Positions 26,879 to 34,897 of a DNA stretch of 64,000 bases are shown here, one piece after another. The notes under the pieces were generated by a model. That model was not told where the DNA came from. It saw only the letters and a list, made by a program, of their open reading frames with translations, and made no database searches. The position numbers were made by a program, and so were the translations under genes. The DNA comes from an uncultured Bacteroidales bacterium (GTDB lineage: Bacteria > Bacteroidota > Bacteroidia > Bacteroidales > Bacteroidaceae): positions 62,001-126,000 of the forward strand of contig CADCLN010000002.1 of NCBI GenBank assembly GCA_902802265.1. The letters run 5' to 3'. How positions within the stretch are numbered: the first letter of the stretch is position 1; each line of letters opens with the position of its first letter.

Positions 26879-27355
26879 ATGATTACAGAAAAAGACCAAC
26901 AATTCATGCAGCAGGCCATCGACCTGAGTGTGGAAAATGTAAAGAACGGTGGCGGTCCTTTTGGTGCCGTCATCGTCAAGGACGGCAAAGTGGTGGCAAC
27001 GGGTGTGAACCGTGTGACAGCCAACAACGACCCTACGGCTCATGCCGAGGTAAGTGCCATCCGTGCCGCTTGTCAGCAGGTACACGACTTCAGTCTGAAG
27101 GGTTGCACTATCTACACCAGCTGCGAACCCTGTCCCATGTGTCTTGCCGCCATTTATTGGGCAGGCATTGACCGCATTTATTACGGAAACACCAAAGAAG
27201 ATGCCGAAAGCATCAACTTTGGTGATAAATTCATCTATGAAGAAATTTGGCGCAAGCCCGAAGAACGCAGCATACCTACCCGTATGCTCATGCGCGACCA
27301 AGCTCTCCGTGCTTTCCGCGACTGGGAAAACAAACCCGACAAGGTGGAGTATTAA
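26879..27355 (+). CDS. guaD: Guanine deaminase / nucleoside deaminase family protein
   Basis: With the ATG at 26879 the protein has 158 residues; a longer reading from 26762 runs through the promoter and repeat and is rejected. It has the cytidine deaminase-type zinc motifs DPTAHAEVSAIR and TSCEPCPMCLAAIYWA. The overall length, GGGPFGAVIVKDGKVVATG at the start and the FIYEEI...PEERSIP tail match Bacillus-type guanine deaminase, which converts guanine to xanthine. A tRNA adenosine deaminase (TadA) is the main alternative; the C-terminal tail favours GuaD. Confidence 0.85.
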   Translation: MITEKDQQFMQQAIDLSVENVKNGGGPFGAVIVKDGKVVATGVNRVTANNDPTAHAEVSAIRAACQQVHDFSLKGCTIYTSCEPCPMCLAAIYWAGIDRIYYGNTKEDAESINFGDKFIYEEIWRKPEERSIPTRMLMRDQALRAFRDWENKPDKVEY

Positions 27356-27364
27356 CCTTGGTTG

Positions 27365-27901
27365 CTAAGGGTTCTGCTTGGCATATTCCTCCTGTCTTAA
27401 AATCTCCATTTCGCGGTAGAAATGGTGGTGAGCCCCAAGAAGGACATCGAAGATGCTTTGCAGGTAGTATTTGAAGTCGGAGATGAGCGGAATCCAATTG
27501 ATGTCTATCTTGGTGTGTACATACATTTCCTGTTCTTCATCGTTGGTTCCGTAGAAAAATGTGATTGCACTTTTCACGTTACATTCGTTGATGGCCTTAC
27601 GCACCAGGGCAAAGTTTGCCAGATTGTCCAACGGCACAACGTACCAGTGTAAATCCCATATCCTGCAATGGCAACCGTCTTTGGCTACTTCAATCAAAAA
27701 ACTCTCGCCCTGGTATTTCACCACCAGATTTTCATCATTGTCACGTTCATATTGCCAGCCCGATTGCCTGAAAATGCGCTCCAACATGGCCATCGTCTCT
27801 GTGAAAGAATACTGGTCGCCATATTTGGGGGGTGCAGTGTAGGTGTTGCCAGCCGATTTCTTGTTGAAAATACGACTGAAGAATGATTGTAATGTTTTCA
27901 T
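27365..27901 (-). CDS. Hypothetical protein, possibly YbjN-like
   Basis: This 178-residue soluble protein (MKTLQSFFSRIFNKK start at 27901) has no signal peptide. The middle (GWQYERDNDENLVVKYQGESFLIEV) and the repeated beta-alpha pattern recall the YbjN/type III chaperone-like fold, but I do not recognise a definite family. It lies 13 bp downstream of the amber-interrupted gene and is probably on the same transcript as the Nudix regulator. It is convergent with guaD, with 9 bp between stops. Confidence 0.6.
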   Translation of the reverse strand: MKTLQSFFSRIFNKKSAGNTYTAPPKYGDQYSFTETMAMLERIFRQSGWQYERDNDENLVVKYQGESFLIEVAKDGCHCRIWDLHWYVVPLDNLANFALVRKAINECNVKSAITFFYGTNDEEQEMYVHTKIDINWIPLISDFKYYLQSIFDVLLGAHHHFYREMEILRQEEYAKQNP

Positions 27902-27914
27902 TTTGTTTTTTGTT

Positions 27915-28331
27915 TTATGCAATTTTCTTTAAATACAGATATTTAGGATATTCTCCCAAGACAAAGAGGGTAACGGGGCACAGCCAGATGTCACGGTTGA
28001 AACCTTCCAGGCCCGTAACGGTATAGGTGCTGCCCGTGGTCAGTCCATGTTCTTTCTGAATCAATTTGCAATAGCCAGGATGATTTTCCTCCTTGTTGGC
28101 AGGAATCACCTTGACCCGTGCCGTCTTGTTGTCATCCGACATAAATGCGCATAAATCATCTGCCCCTGCCACCATCATCAGGTTGTGGTGGTCGAATGGC
28201 CAGTTCGGGAAATCTATATACCAGCAACCATTTTCCTCATGGTTGAATTGCAACTAATACTTGTCTTTTTTCCCAAATACACTTTGTGCAATCTTTGTTG
28301 CACCCTTTGTTAAATCACTGATTGAATACAT
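27915..28331 (-). pseudogene. Small conserved-looking protein interrupted by an in-frame TAG
   Basis: From the ATG at 28331 the frame encodes 25 residues (MYSISDLTKGATKIAQSVFG and five more), then TAG at 28254-28256, then 112 further residues in the same frame to 27915. The second part has a coherent soluble-protein look (NGCWYIDFPNWPF, MMVAGADDLCAFM, DIWLCPVTLFVLGEYPKYLY). It lacks an ATG near its start; only a TTG directly after the stop could serve. The simplest reading is a 138-codon gene with a nonsense change, for example CAG to TAG. Readthrough or reinitiation at the TTG is possible. Function unknown; a DUF6717-like relationship is a guess. Confidence 0.6.
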
Positions 28332-28378
28332 AATATGTTTCCTTTCTTTTGTTTTTAATGTGATGGTTGTTAATATAA

Positions 28379-29071
28379 TCAAAACTCTAATCTGAATCCT
28401 TTTTCTTTCAGTTCCGCATAGCTTTCAGGATTGAACTTGTAGAGGAACGCCTCTTTTTTGTTGGACATTGCAACCTTTTCGCTCAGTTCCGTCAGTAGTC
28501 CCAGCTTTCGCATTTTGTTGTAAAAATTGCGCCGGTCGAACTTCACGCTCAGAATGGCCTCATACAGATGCTGTAACTGTTTCATGGTAAATTTCGTTGG
28601 CAGCAATTCAAAACCAATTGGTTCAAAATGAATCTGTTTCCGCAGTTCCATCGTGGCGTGTCGCAGGATGAGGTCGTGGTCGAAAGCCAACGAAGGCACT
28701 TCGTCAATGGGGAACCACTGCGCCTTGGCAGCATCGTCGCCAGCCTTCACGTCGCTGAGGCGAACCAGCGCATAATAAGCAATAGTAATCACGCGCTCGC
28801 GCGGGTCACGGTTGGGGGCACTGAACGCATGGAATTGCCGAATATAGGCAGTTTTCAGCCCCGTCTCCTCAAACAATTCACGTTTGGCTCCATCCTCAGC
28901 CGACTCGTCCATCTTGATGAATCCGCCAGGGAAAGCCCAGCATCCCTTGAAGGGTTCGATGCCTCTTTCAATCAACAAAACATTCAGTTTTGTCCCGTCA
29001 AAACCAAAAATCACACAGTCCGTCGTCACGCTCGGATGTGGGTACTTGTAATGATACTTTAACTCTTCCAT
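28379..29071 (-). CDS. Nudix hydrolase with C-terminal winged helix (NrtR-like regulator)
   Basis: This 230-residue protein has an N-terminal Nudix domain with the box GGFIKMDESAEDGAKRELFE followed by ETGL (near residues 48-71), keeping the catalytic REx2EE core. From about residue 155 it has a winged-helix region (TMKQLQHLYEAILSVKFDRR and FYNKMRKLGLL) typical of NrtR-type transcription factors, in which the Nudix fold senses a nucleotide metabolite and the winged helix binds DNA. Two palindromic GCGTAAA sites around its own promoter suggest autoregulation. It probably heads a transcript with the amber-interrupted gene and the YbjN-like gene. The ligand is unknown. Confidence 0.87.
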   Translation of the reverse strand: MEELKYHYKYPHPSVTTDCVIFGFDGTKLNVLLIERGIEPFKGCWAFPGGFIKMDESAEDGAKRELFEETGLKTAYIRQFHAFSAPNRDPRERVITIAYYALVRLSDVKAGDDAAKAQWFPIDEVPSLAFDHDLILRHATMELRKQIHFEPIGFELLPTKFTMKQLQHLYEAILSVKFDRRNFYNKMRKLGLLTELSEKVAMSNKKEAFLYKFNPESYAELKEKGFRLEF

Positions 29072-29080
29072 ATCTTTGTT

Positions 29081-29095
29081 GCGTAAAAATCACGC
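29081..29095. promoter_or_regulatory. Operator-like site 1 at the Nudix regulator start
   Basis: GCGTAAAAATCACGC shares the half-site GCGTAAA and the closing ACGC with the perfect palindrome at 29136-29152. It lies between the -7 element and the ATG, over the expected transcription start. Confidence 0.5.
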
Positions 29096-29097
29096 TG

Positions 29098-29129
29098 CAA
29101 AGGTAAGAACTCTTTTTCATTCCGCCAAA
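29098..29129 (-). promoter_or_regulatory. Promoter of the Nudix regulator gene
   Basis: On the minus strand TTTG (29126-29129), a 20-base spacer and TACCTTTG (29098-29105) match the consensus fully. Operator-like palindromes lie on both sides. Confidence 0.75.
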
Positions 29130-29135
29130 TATATT

Positions 29136-29152
29136 TGCGTAAATTTTACGCA
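29136..29152. promoter_or_regulatory. Operator-like site 2, 17-bp palindrome
   Basis: TGCGTAAATTTTACGCA is a perfect palindrome around one central base. It lies just upstream of the -33 element of the Nudix regulator gene and shares its half-site with the site at 29081. It is a strong candidate binding site for the regulator itself. Confidence 0.6.
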
Positions 29153-29333
29153 GTACAGGAAAATTTTTTCAAAAGAGATGCATTTGTGGAGGTAGAATGG
29201 GCGTGGAACTCATAGTTGGTGAAACAATTTTGTATCGGCCAAAAGAAATGATTTTAGGATGTGTCATGGCGATGAGAATCGCTATGGCATTATACTTAAA
29301 GAAGGTCCCCCTTAATACAAAAATGATAGAATA

Positions 29334-29366
29334 TTTGTGAAAACTTGCAATAATTTGCTAAATTTG
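29334..29366 (+). promoter_or_regulatory. Upstream promoter of the DUF3800 gene
   Basis: TTTG (29334-29337), a 21-base spacer and TAAATTTG (29359-29366) match the consensus. It lies about 160 bases before the DUF3800 start. Confidence 0.5.
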
Positions 29367-29396
29367 CATCACGCACACTTTTTTTTTATTCAAATC

Positions 29397-29428
29397 TTTG
29401 TTTTATTCGAAATAAATATCTACATTTG
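29397..29428 (+). promoter_or_regulatory. Downstream promoter of the DUF3800 gene
   Basis: TTTG (29397-29400), a 20-base spacer and TACATTTG (29421-29428) match the consensus fully. The untranslated leader would be about 95 bases. The rest of the 29152-29528 gap is AT-rich with no gene seen. Confidence 0.65.
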
Positions 29429-29528
29429 CGCCTGCGTCTAGGATGAGTCGCCAAGCGTCTCTATCATGGGTAATTTCCCTGAAACTAGTCGCTTTTTTTT
29501 GTATATGTACTATTAAAAGCCTTAAAAT

Positions 29529-30431
29529 ATGATGTACTTCTGCTACATTGATGAGTCGGGAACCCCTGAAATCCCAGGTACTTCTAGTCATTACGTACTA
29601 TGTGGCATTTCCATTCCAATTGAGAGATGGAAGAAATGTGATTCACAGATTCATGCAATAAAAAAGAAGTATGGTTTAGAGAATGCAGAGATACATACAG
29701 GTTGGATTTTAAGATCGTATCTGGAGCAGACTAAAATTTCTGATTTCGAGAGCATGGATTGGACGGCCAGACGAGCTGCGGTCATGCGCGAAAGAAAGAA
29801 GACAATCTATTCACTTCAGCATTCTGGAAACAAAAATTTGTACAAGCAGTCGAAAAAAAACTATGTCAAGACAGAGGCGTATATCCACTTGACTTATGCT
29901 GAAAGGGTCTCTTTCATCAAAGAAATAGCCGATAAGGTGGGTAGCTGGAACTATGCAAGGATATTTGCTGAAGCCGTTGATAAAACGCATTTCAATCCTG
30001 CCGTTGCCAAGCGAAGCGTTGACGAGATGACTCTTGAACAGATCGTTTCGCGTTTCGAGAGCTATATGACCATTTGCGAAAAGGAGCCAGAGAAAATATA
30101 CGGTGCATTAATCCATGATAACAACCTGACAGTAGCCGAGCGGCATACAAAGCTTATGCAGCAGTTTCATAGAAAAGGAACACTATGGACTTCCATTAAT
30201 CACATTATAGAGACCCCTCTATTTGTTAACTCTGAACTTACGAGTATGGTTCAAATCGCAGACCTTTGTTCTTACATAATGCGACGTTTCTTCGAACTTG
30301 GAGAAAAGGATTTATTCGAAAGGATTAAGAAGAGATTTGATAAGCATAATGGTAAGCTTGTAGGTGTGAGACATTTTACCGATGATTCATGTACCTGTGA
30401 GGTCTGTTTGGAGAGAAAAGGAAAGAAATAA
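29529..30431 (+). CDS. DUF3800 domain-containing protein
   Basis: This 300-residue protein starts with the DUF3800 signature YFCYIDESG (residues 3-11) and ends with the second acidic motif MVQIADLCSYIMRRFFEL (near residues 236-253). DUF3800 proteins have an RNase H-like fold with conserved acidic residues and occur often in mobile or defence-related regions; their activity is not established. The C-terminus has a Cys pair (CTCEVC). The start could also be the second ATG. It stands alone with its own promoters between unrelated genes, consistent with an acquired gene. Confidence 0.85.
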   Translation: MMYFCYIDESGTPEIPGTSSHYVLCGISIPIERWKKCDSQIHAIKKKYGLENAEIHTGWILRSYLEQTKISDFESMDWTARRAAVMRERKKTIYSLQHSGNKNLYKQSKKNYVKTEAYIHLTYAERVSFIKEIADKVGSWNYARIFAEAVDKTHFNPAVAKRSVDEMTLEQIVSRFESYMTICEKEPEKIYGALIHDNNLTVAERHTKLMQQFHRKGTLWTSINHIIETPLFVNSELTSMVQIADLCSYIMRRFFELGEKDLFERIKKRFDKHNGKLVGVRHFTDDSCTCEVCLERKGKK

Positions 30432-30815
30432 AACGTCCCGCCGAATTAAGCATTGTGAAGAGGCTTGGCTGGTTATCGTGGTGCAAAGGTACGAATAATA
30501 TCTGGATGATTCAAGCTGTTTTGACATTAAGATTGCGCAAGTAGTTGTAAATCAATGAATGTCTTATTCTGGTGGCAAGGTAACAACCGTACAGAAGTAT
30601 AAGAAGGGTAGGATAAGTTGTCTTACCCTTTTTATCCTGCAGCTCCTCTATTATTTTTCTGAGTTTTTTGCTGTTTTGTACTATAAATGGCTGAAAAACT
30701 GATAAACAAAGAGATTCTGAGAGATTTTCTTCTCAAAAGTTGATAGTACAAATGTTCTATCATTCCACAGAGGCTGATACCTGGAATATTCTTACTTTTT
30801 TTAGGCTGTGGGATT
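30432..30815. other. Intergenic region between DUF3800 and WG-repeat genes
   Basis: This 384-base gap holds a TACCTTTG element on the minus strand (30484-30491) that faces back into the DUF3800 gene and has no gene to serve, and a hairpin at 30604-30635. I see no reading frame with coding character in it. Confidence 0.5.
30604..30635 (+). terminator. Probable terminator between DUF3800 and the WG-repeat gene
   Basis: AAGGGTA (30604-30610) pairs with TACCCTT (30624-30630), followed by TTTAT. The stem has 7 bp and the T-run is short, so strength is doubtful. It lies about 170 bases after the DUF3800 stop. Confidence 0.45.
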
Positions 30816-33008
30816 TTAATCAATATTCCAATATGCTAATGGGTCACCATCAAAGATTGTGTCAATGTCATCATCGCTATATCCCATTTCGTCTTGGGCA
30901 TAAGAACCATTATATCTTTCGTAAGTCGGTTCTTCATAATCGTTGATATGTGATTGTGTTTTTTTTAGCTTAATTTTTGAGGGTACTTTAACAAGTTTTC
31001 CCTCTATGATTTTATACTCCTCAGTTGTATCCCCCTTTTTTGCATTTATAGTACCAAAAGCATTATCTATTTTATCATATTCAAAAGGAATTATTACATT
31101 GCCTTTTATGTCAACAAGCCCCCATTTTTCTTTTATTAAAACAGAAGCAAATCCATGATGGAAAGCTTCGCATTTATCGAACATGACAGGTGTAATACTA
31201 CGGCCATTGCTATCCAAATATCCGCTTTTTTTATTTTGAAATACAATGGCTGTTTCTCCATAGATATGCACATCGTCGAAATCTTTAAAAATTTTACCGC
31301 TTTTTATGCAATAAAGTAAATTTTTGTTTTTTGATATAAAAAGGACAAAGTTTTTTATAGAAGAATTACTAGTAAACCATCCAGATTCCATACTAGACAT
31401 TGTAAACGCATCGAACTCTATTGGGATTATAATTTCACCTTTTGTGTTTATTATTCCTGTTTTCCTTTCTTTAATAACGATAAAACAACATCTCCTTAAT
31501 TTTATAGCCATATCATAATTGTTCGATGAAATTGTTCCCCAAAAGTATCCCTTTTTGTCTATTTTTGCCCAATGGCTATCTTGCCATACTATTGCTTTTC
31601 CTCTATCAAATGGCTCCGCATTTGTGAATTTGATTGGTGTAACAAAATTGAAGTCTTTATCTGCAAAGCCATATTTCCCATTTTTCATTATCATAATCAT
31701 TCCTTCTTTTGTTTCACTAATATATTGATAATGATATGGTATTATTCTGATTTTTCCCGTTTTGTTGTTTTTTATTTCAACATTCCCATTGGTGTCAATG
31801 TAGCCGTAATAATATTTTGAATTAACTGTAATGCAAACTTTTGCTTTGCCGTTATTGAAGTCTTCTACGTTTTTATATCTATTATTGCTAATTGGGATTC
31901 CTTTTTTATTTATGAATGTCCATTTGCTTATGTTTTCTATACACTGCTCCCTATCTTCTGCGATAGCAAATCCTTCATGGAATTCATGAATCGCATACCA
32001 CTTATAATCCGTAATTATATCCCCCTTTTTGTTAATTAACGCCCAAAATCTCCCTTTCCCTAAAATGTTTATAACAACTCTTGCAATATCTCCTTCAAAA
32101 GGAAAAGCTTCTTCGTATTGATAGGGAATAGCTATTCCTCCTTGCTGATAGATATAGCCATAAAGATCGCCTTTCTTTACACATCCTAAACCTTCTGCAA
32201 AAGGCTTTACATTATCATAGATACAAGGAAGTTCTTTTTGCTTCTTTAAATCCAAATACCCGTATTTATAATTATATTTTATAATGCAAAAACCTTCAGA
32301 AGCTTTGCCTATATCTTGATATTTACATTCAACTATTTGTTTTCCTTCTGTATCATATATACCACATAGGCCTTCAATTGTCATCCAAGAACGAGCGATA
32401 TAACCATAAGGTGCAAAGTCTTGTAAAGAGTATTCGATAGGTAAAGCAATTGTCATATCATTGTTTAATAGACCCTCTTTCCCGTTTTTGGAAACAATTA
32501 TGGATTTGCTATCATAAGTTTTAGTTACAAAATCGTATCCAGAAACATATAATTCTTTATTATCTATTTCAATAATAAAAACTCCATCTGTATTAATTAC
32601 ACCAGTCTTTCCGTTTAATATAACTTTTGCTCGGCCATTAGAAAAGGCACAAACATCATCAAATATTAGGGGAATTTTAATGTCGCCATTTTCATCAATG
32701 TATCCACACTTTATGTCTTTTGTGTGTTTTTTATTATGAGAAATGATTTTCCCGACACACATTAGGCCGTCATAAAATTTGTTTTCTTTTATATCACGGT
32801 TTTGGTATAAAAAATCTGCTATATCATCACAATGGGAGAAATAGCCTACATTGCGAAGTTTTTTATCCCAAGCTTTTTTTACACCTAATTCGAAATTTCC
32901 GATTATATCATAATCAATGGGAGTTTTCTTATTTGTTTCGGGTTCAAAAATAAAAAAGTTTGGTAATGTTCTCCATAAATTATAAGGGGTCTGTTTAACT
33001 ATTTTCAT
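30816..33008 (-). CDS. WG-repeat protein
   Basis: This 730-residue protein has no signal peptide and consists of more than ten degenerate WG repeats of about 50 residues. Examples are GYIDENGDIKIPLIFDDV, YGYLDLKKQKELPCIYDNV, YGYIYQQGGIAIPYQYEEA and WGLVDIKGNVIIPFEYDKI. WG repeats form beta-rich scaffolds and have no fixed function. The C-terminal 60 residues are charged and outside the repeats. It is AT-rich compared with its neighbours and stands alone with noncoding DNA on both sides, which suggests later acquisition. Confidence 0.88.
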   Translation of the reverse strand: MKIVKQTPYNLWRTLPNFFIFEPETNKKTPIDYDIIGNFELGVKKAWDKKLRNVGYFSHCDDIADFLYQNRDIKENKFYDGLMCVGKIISHNKKHTKDIKCGYIDENGDIKIPLIFDDVCAFSNGRAKVILNGKTGVINTDGVFIIEIDNKELYVSGYDFVTKTYDSKSIIVSKNGKEGLLNNDMTIALPIEYSLQDFAPYGYIARSWMTIEGLCGIYDTEGKQIVECKYQDIGKASEGFCIIKYNYKYGYLDLKKQKELPCIYDNVKPFAEGLGCVKKGDLYGYIYQQGGIAIPYQYEEAFPFEGDIARVVINILGKGRFWALINKKGDIITDYKWYAIHEFHEGFAIAEDREQCIENISKWTFINKKGIPISNNRYKNVEDFNNGKAKVCITVNSKYYYGYIDTNGNVEIKNNKTGKIRIIPYHYQYISETKEGMIMIMKNGKYGFADKDFNFVTPIKFTNAEPFDRGKAIVWQDSHWAKIDKKGYFWGTISSNNYDMAIKLRRCCFIVIKERKTGIINTKGEIIIPIEFDAFTMSSMESGWFTSNSSIKNFVLFISKNKNLLYCIKSGKIFKDFDDVHIYGETAIVFQNKKSGYLDSNGRSITPVMFDKCEAFHHGFASVLIKEKWGLVDIKGNVIIPFEYDKIDNAFGTINAKKGDTTEEYKIIEGKLVKVPSKIKLKKTQSHINDYEEPTYERYNGSYAQDEMGYSDDDIDTIFDGDPLAYWNID

Positions 33009-33299
33009 ACCGTTTTTCTTTGGGCTTTTTGATGTGACAGATAGTGTGCTAATATTCTCAACCTATGCCTGCATAGTCATTGCCATAAGCGTTTGATAAT
33101 AGAAATCATTCATTCCAGTGGTTTTGATGCAACGAACTGTATAGAAGGTACGACGGATGGTTAATTCGAGGTCTATTACCGAATAGAGGGTTTAACCAAG
33201 AGAATGTGCAAAGATAGAGAGTTTTAAAGAAAGTTGCAAGAATACAAGAGTTTTTTTGTGAAAAAAGTATTGTGTGGGATTTTATATTTTTCAGTAGCA
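33009..33299. other. Noncoding DNA upstream of the WG-repeat gene
   Basis: AT-rich sequence with no credible gene. No TAnnTTTG element on the minus strand was found close to the WG-repeat start. Confidence 0.4.
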
Positions 33300-33500
33300 C
33301 AGTACAATTGTTGCCGTGGGAAAGTTCTCTGACTTCAATGGCACAGTTCTCCCGTTGCGGTGGCAAAGTTCTGCTACTGCGGTAGCAATGCAGTCCCGCT
33401 GCAACGGGAGAACTGTGCCACGGTGGTGGCAATGTAGTGCTGTCGAATCAACATTGTGCTGTTGTTGTTTCAATACTGTGCTGTTGAAATCGGCATTTGG
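33300..33500. repeat. Degenerate 22-bp tandem repeat block with a 20-bp perfect inverted repeat
   Basis: Successive 22-base units can be laid out from about 33317 (starting GTGGGAAAG, ATGGCACAG, GTGGCAAAG, GTAGCAATG, then an inverted unit, then GTGGCAATG). Within the block TGGCACAGTTCTCCCGTTGC (33339-33358) is perfectly complementary to the sequence at 33401-33420, and TGCTAC/GTAGCA (33372-33387) forms a small inner stem. No coding frame is convincing through it. Confidence 0.7.
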
Positions 33501-33517
33501 GATTTGTAAAATAGCGT

Positions 33518-33572
33518 AAATGAAATGAAGGTGAAATCAAGGTGAAGTTAAAGTGAAATAAAAGTGAAATCA
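33518..33572. repeat. 11-bp tandem repeat, five units
   Basis: Units AAATGAAATGA, AGGTGAAATCA, AGGTGAAGTTA, AAGTGAAATAA and AAGTGAAATCA run end to end from 33518 to 33572. The period equals about one helical turn and is half the period of the neighbouring block. Confidence 0.75.
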
Positions 33573-33651
33573 TTTTGTGTTATAAGTGGCTGATAAACAG
33601 GGTTGATAGGCAGAAAGTGAATATAAACCTCAAAAAAATCTTTAGGGGATA

Positions 33652-33679
33652 GAAAAAGGCCACATGGAGATGCGGCCTT
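33652..33679 (-). terminator. Terminator of ilvE
   Basis: On the minus strand AAGGCCGCAT and ATGTGGCCTT form a stem with a CTCC loop and one G-T pair, followed by TTT. It lies about 33 bases after the ilvE stop. Confidence 0.75.
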
Positions 33680-33711
33680 AAATGGAGGGGAATGTATTGT
33701 AAAAGAGTTTG

Positions 33712-34734
33712 TTATTCAATAACCACACGGGTCCAGCCGTGGATGTCGGGCTCGGTGCCGTACTGGATGCCACGGAGCAGGTTGTAGAGTTTGGTGGAGA
33801 TGGGGCCTGGTTTGCCGTCTTTGGCAATGACGTAGCTCTTTTTCAGGTCGAGGTCGTCAATCTTGCTGATAGGCGAAATGACGGCAGCGGTGCCACAGGC
33901 TCCGGCTTCCTCGAAGGTGTCGAGTTCTTCTTCTGGAATCTGGCGACGTTCCACCTTCATGCCAAGGTCTTCTGCCAGTTGCATCAGGCTCTTGTTGGTG
34001 ATGCTGGGCAGGATGGAGGTTGATTTTGGTGTAACGTAGGTGTTGTTCTTGATGCCGAAGAAGTTGGCTGCACCACATTCGTCCATGTATTTCTTTTCTT
34101 TGGCATCGAGGTAGAACTCACAGGCATAGCCCAGGTCGTGTGCCATCTTGTTGGCACGGAGGCTGGCTGCATAGTTGCCGCCCACTTTGTAGATACCGGT
34201 GCCGAGTGGGGCAGAGCGGTCAAATTCGCGGATGATGACGTAGGGGTTGCAGCTAAAGCCGCCCTTGAAGTAAGGACCTACGGGTGTGACGAATATCATG
34301 AAGAGGTATTCGCTGGCGGGGTGTACGCCCACCTGTGCGCTGATGCCGATGAAGAGCGGACGGATGTAGAGGGTTGCGCCTGTTTCGTAGGGTGGAATGA
34401 AGCGTTCATTGAGGCGTACAACCTTGTCAACCATTTCGTTGAACTTCTCTGTGGGGAGTTCTGGCATGAGAATGCCACGGCAGGTGGATTGCAGACGGGC
34501 TGCATTCTCGTCGCTGCGGAATACGCGCACCTTGCCGTCGGGACAGCGGTAGGCTTTCAGTCCTTCGAAGGCTTCCTGTCCGTAGTGCAGACAGGTGGCA
34601 GCCATGTGCATGGGGATTGTTTCTTCGGAGCAAACTTCTATTTCGCCCCATTTGCCGTTACGATAGTAACAGCGAACATTGTAGTCGGTTTTGCGATAGC
34701 CAAAGCCGATACTTGACCAATCGAGGTTTTCCAT
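33712..34734 (-). CDS. ilvE: Branched-chain amino acid aminotransferase
   Basis: This 340-residue fold-type IV PLP enzyme has the catalytic Lys in GIYKVGGNYAASLRANKMA near residue 163 and the class IV signature ECGAANFFGIKNNTYVTP near 200-218. The N-terminal GQEAFEGLKAYRCPDGKVRV is typical of IlvE. It moves the amino group between glutamate and the 2-oxo acids of leucine, isoleucine and valine. It is a single gene with its own promoter and terminator, divergent from gltX. Confidence 0.93.
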   Translation of the reverse strand: MENLDWSSIGFGYRKTDYNVRCYYRNGKWGEIEVCSEETIPMHMAATCLHYGQEAFEGLKAYRCPDGKVRVFRSDENAARLQSTCRGILMPELPTEKFNEMVDKVVRLNERFIPPYETGATLYIRPLFIGISAQVGVHPASEYLFMIFVTPVGPYFKGGFSCNPYVIIREFDRSAPLGTGIYKVGGNYAASLRANKMAHDLGYACEFYLDAKEKKYMDECGAANFFGIKNNTYVTPKSTSILPSITNKSLMQLAEDLGMKVERRQIPEEELDTFEEAGACGTAAVISPISKIDDLDLKKSYVIAKDGKPGPISTKLYNLLRGIQYGTEPDIHGWTRVVIE

Positions 34735-34775
34735 ATTGATGTCTTTTTTACGTTTTATGTTTTACGATTTAGTTG

Positions 34776-34783
34776 CAAAAGTA
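34776..34783 (-). promoter_or_regulatory. -7 element for ilvE
   Basis: TACTTTTG on the minus strand, 41 bases before the ilvE start. The -33 position reads ATTG (34803-34806), one mismatch to TTTG, with a 19-base spacer. Confidence 0.55.
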
Positions 34784-34868
34784 CGCATTTTCTGTCACAC
34801 GACAATCGTTTTTGTATAAAAAAAGCAATAAGTGTGGGATAAAAGCATAAATTTTAAAGAAAAAACCT

Positions 34869-34876
34869 TACCTTTG
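34869..34876 (+). promoter_or_regulatory. -7 element for gltX
   Basis: TACCTTTG lies 21 bases before the ATG at 34898, which supports that start over the longer reading from 34832. No clear -33 TTTG was found. Confidence 0.55.
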
Positions 34877-34897
34877 CGGCAGAAAAACGATAAAAAA

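Noticed and set aside
27915-28331. Reassigned TAG codon
   Set aside because: Other genes in the window, such as those ending at 40897 and 42200, end with TAG, so general reassignment is unlikely; a nonsense change is simpler.
33106-33432. Open frames through the 22-bp repeat block
   Set aside because: Frames exist on both strands because the repeat lacks stops; the translations are repetitive with no protein character.
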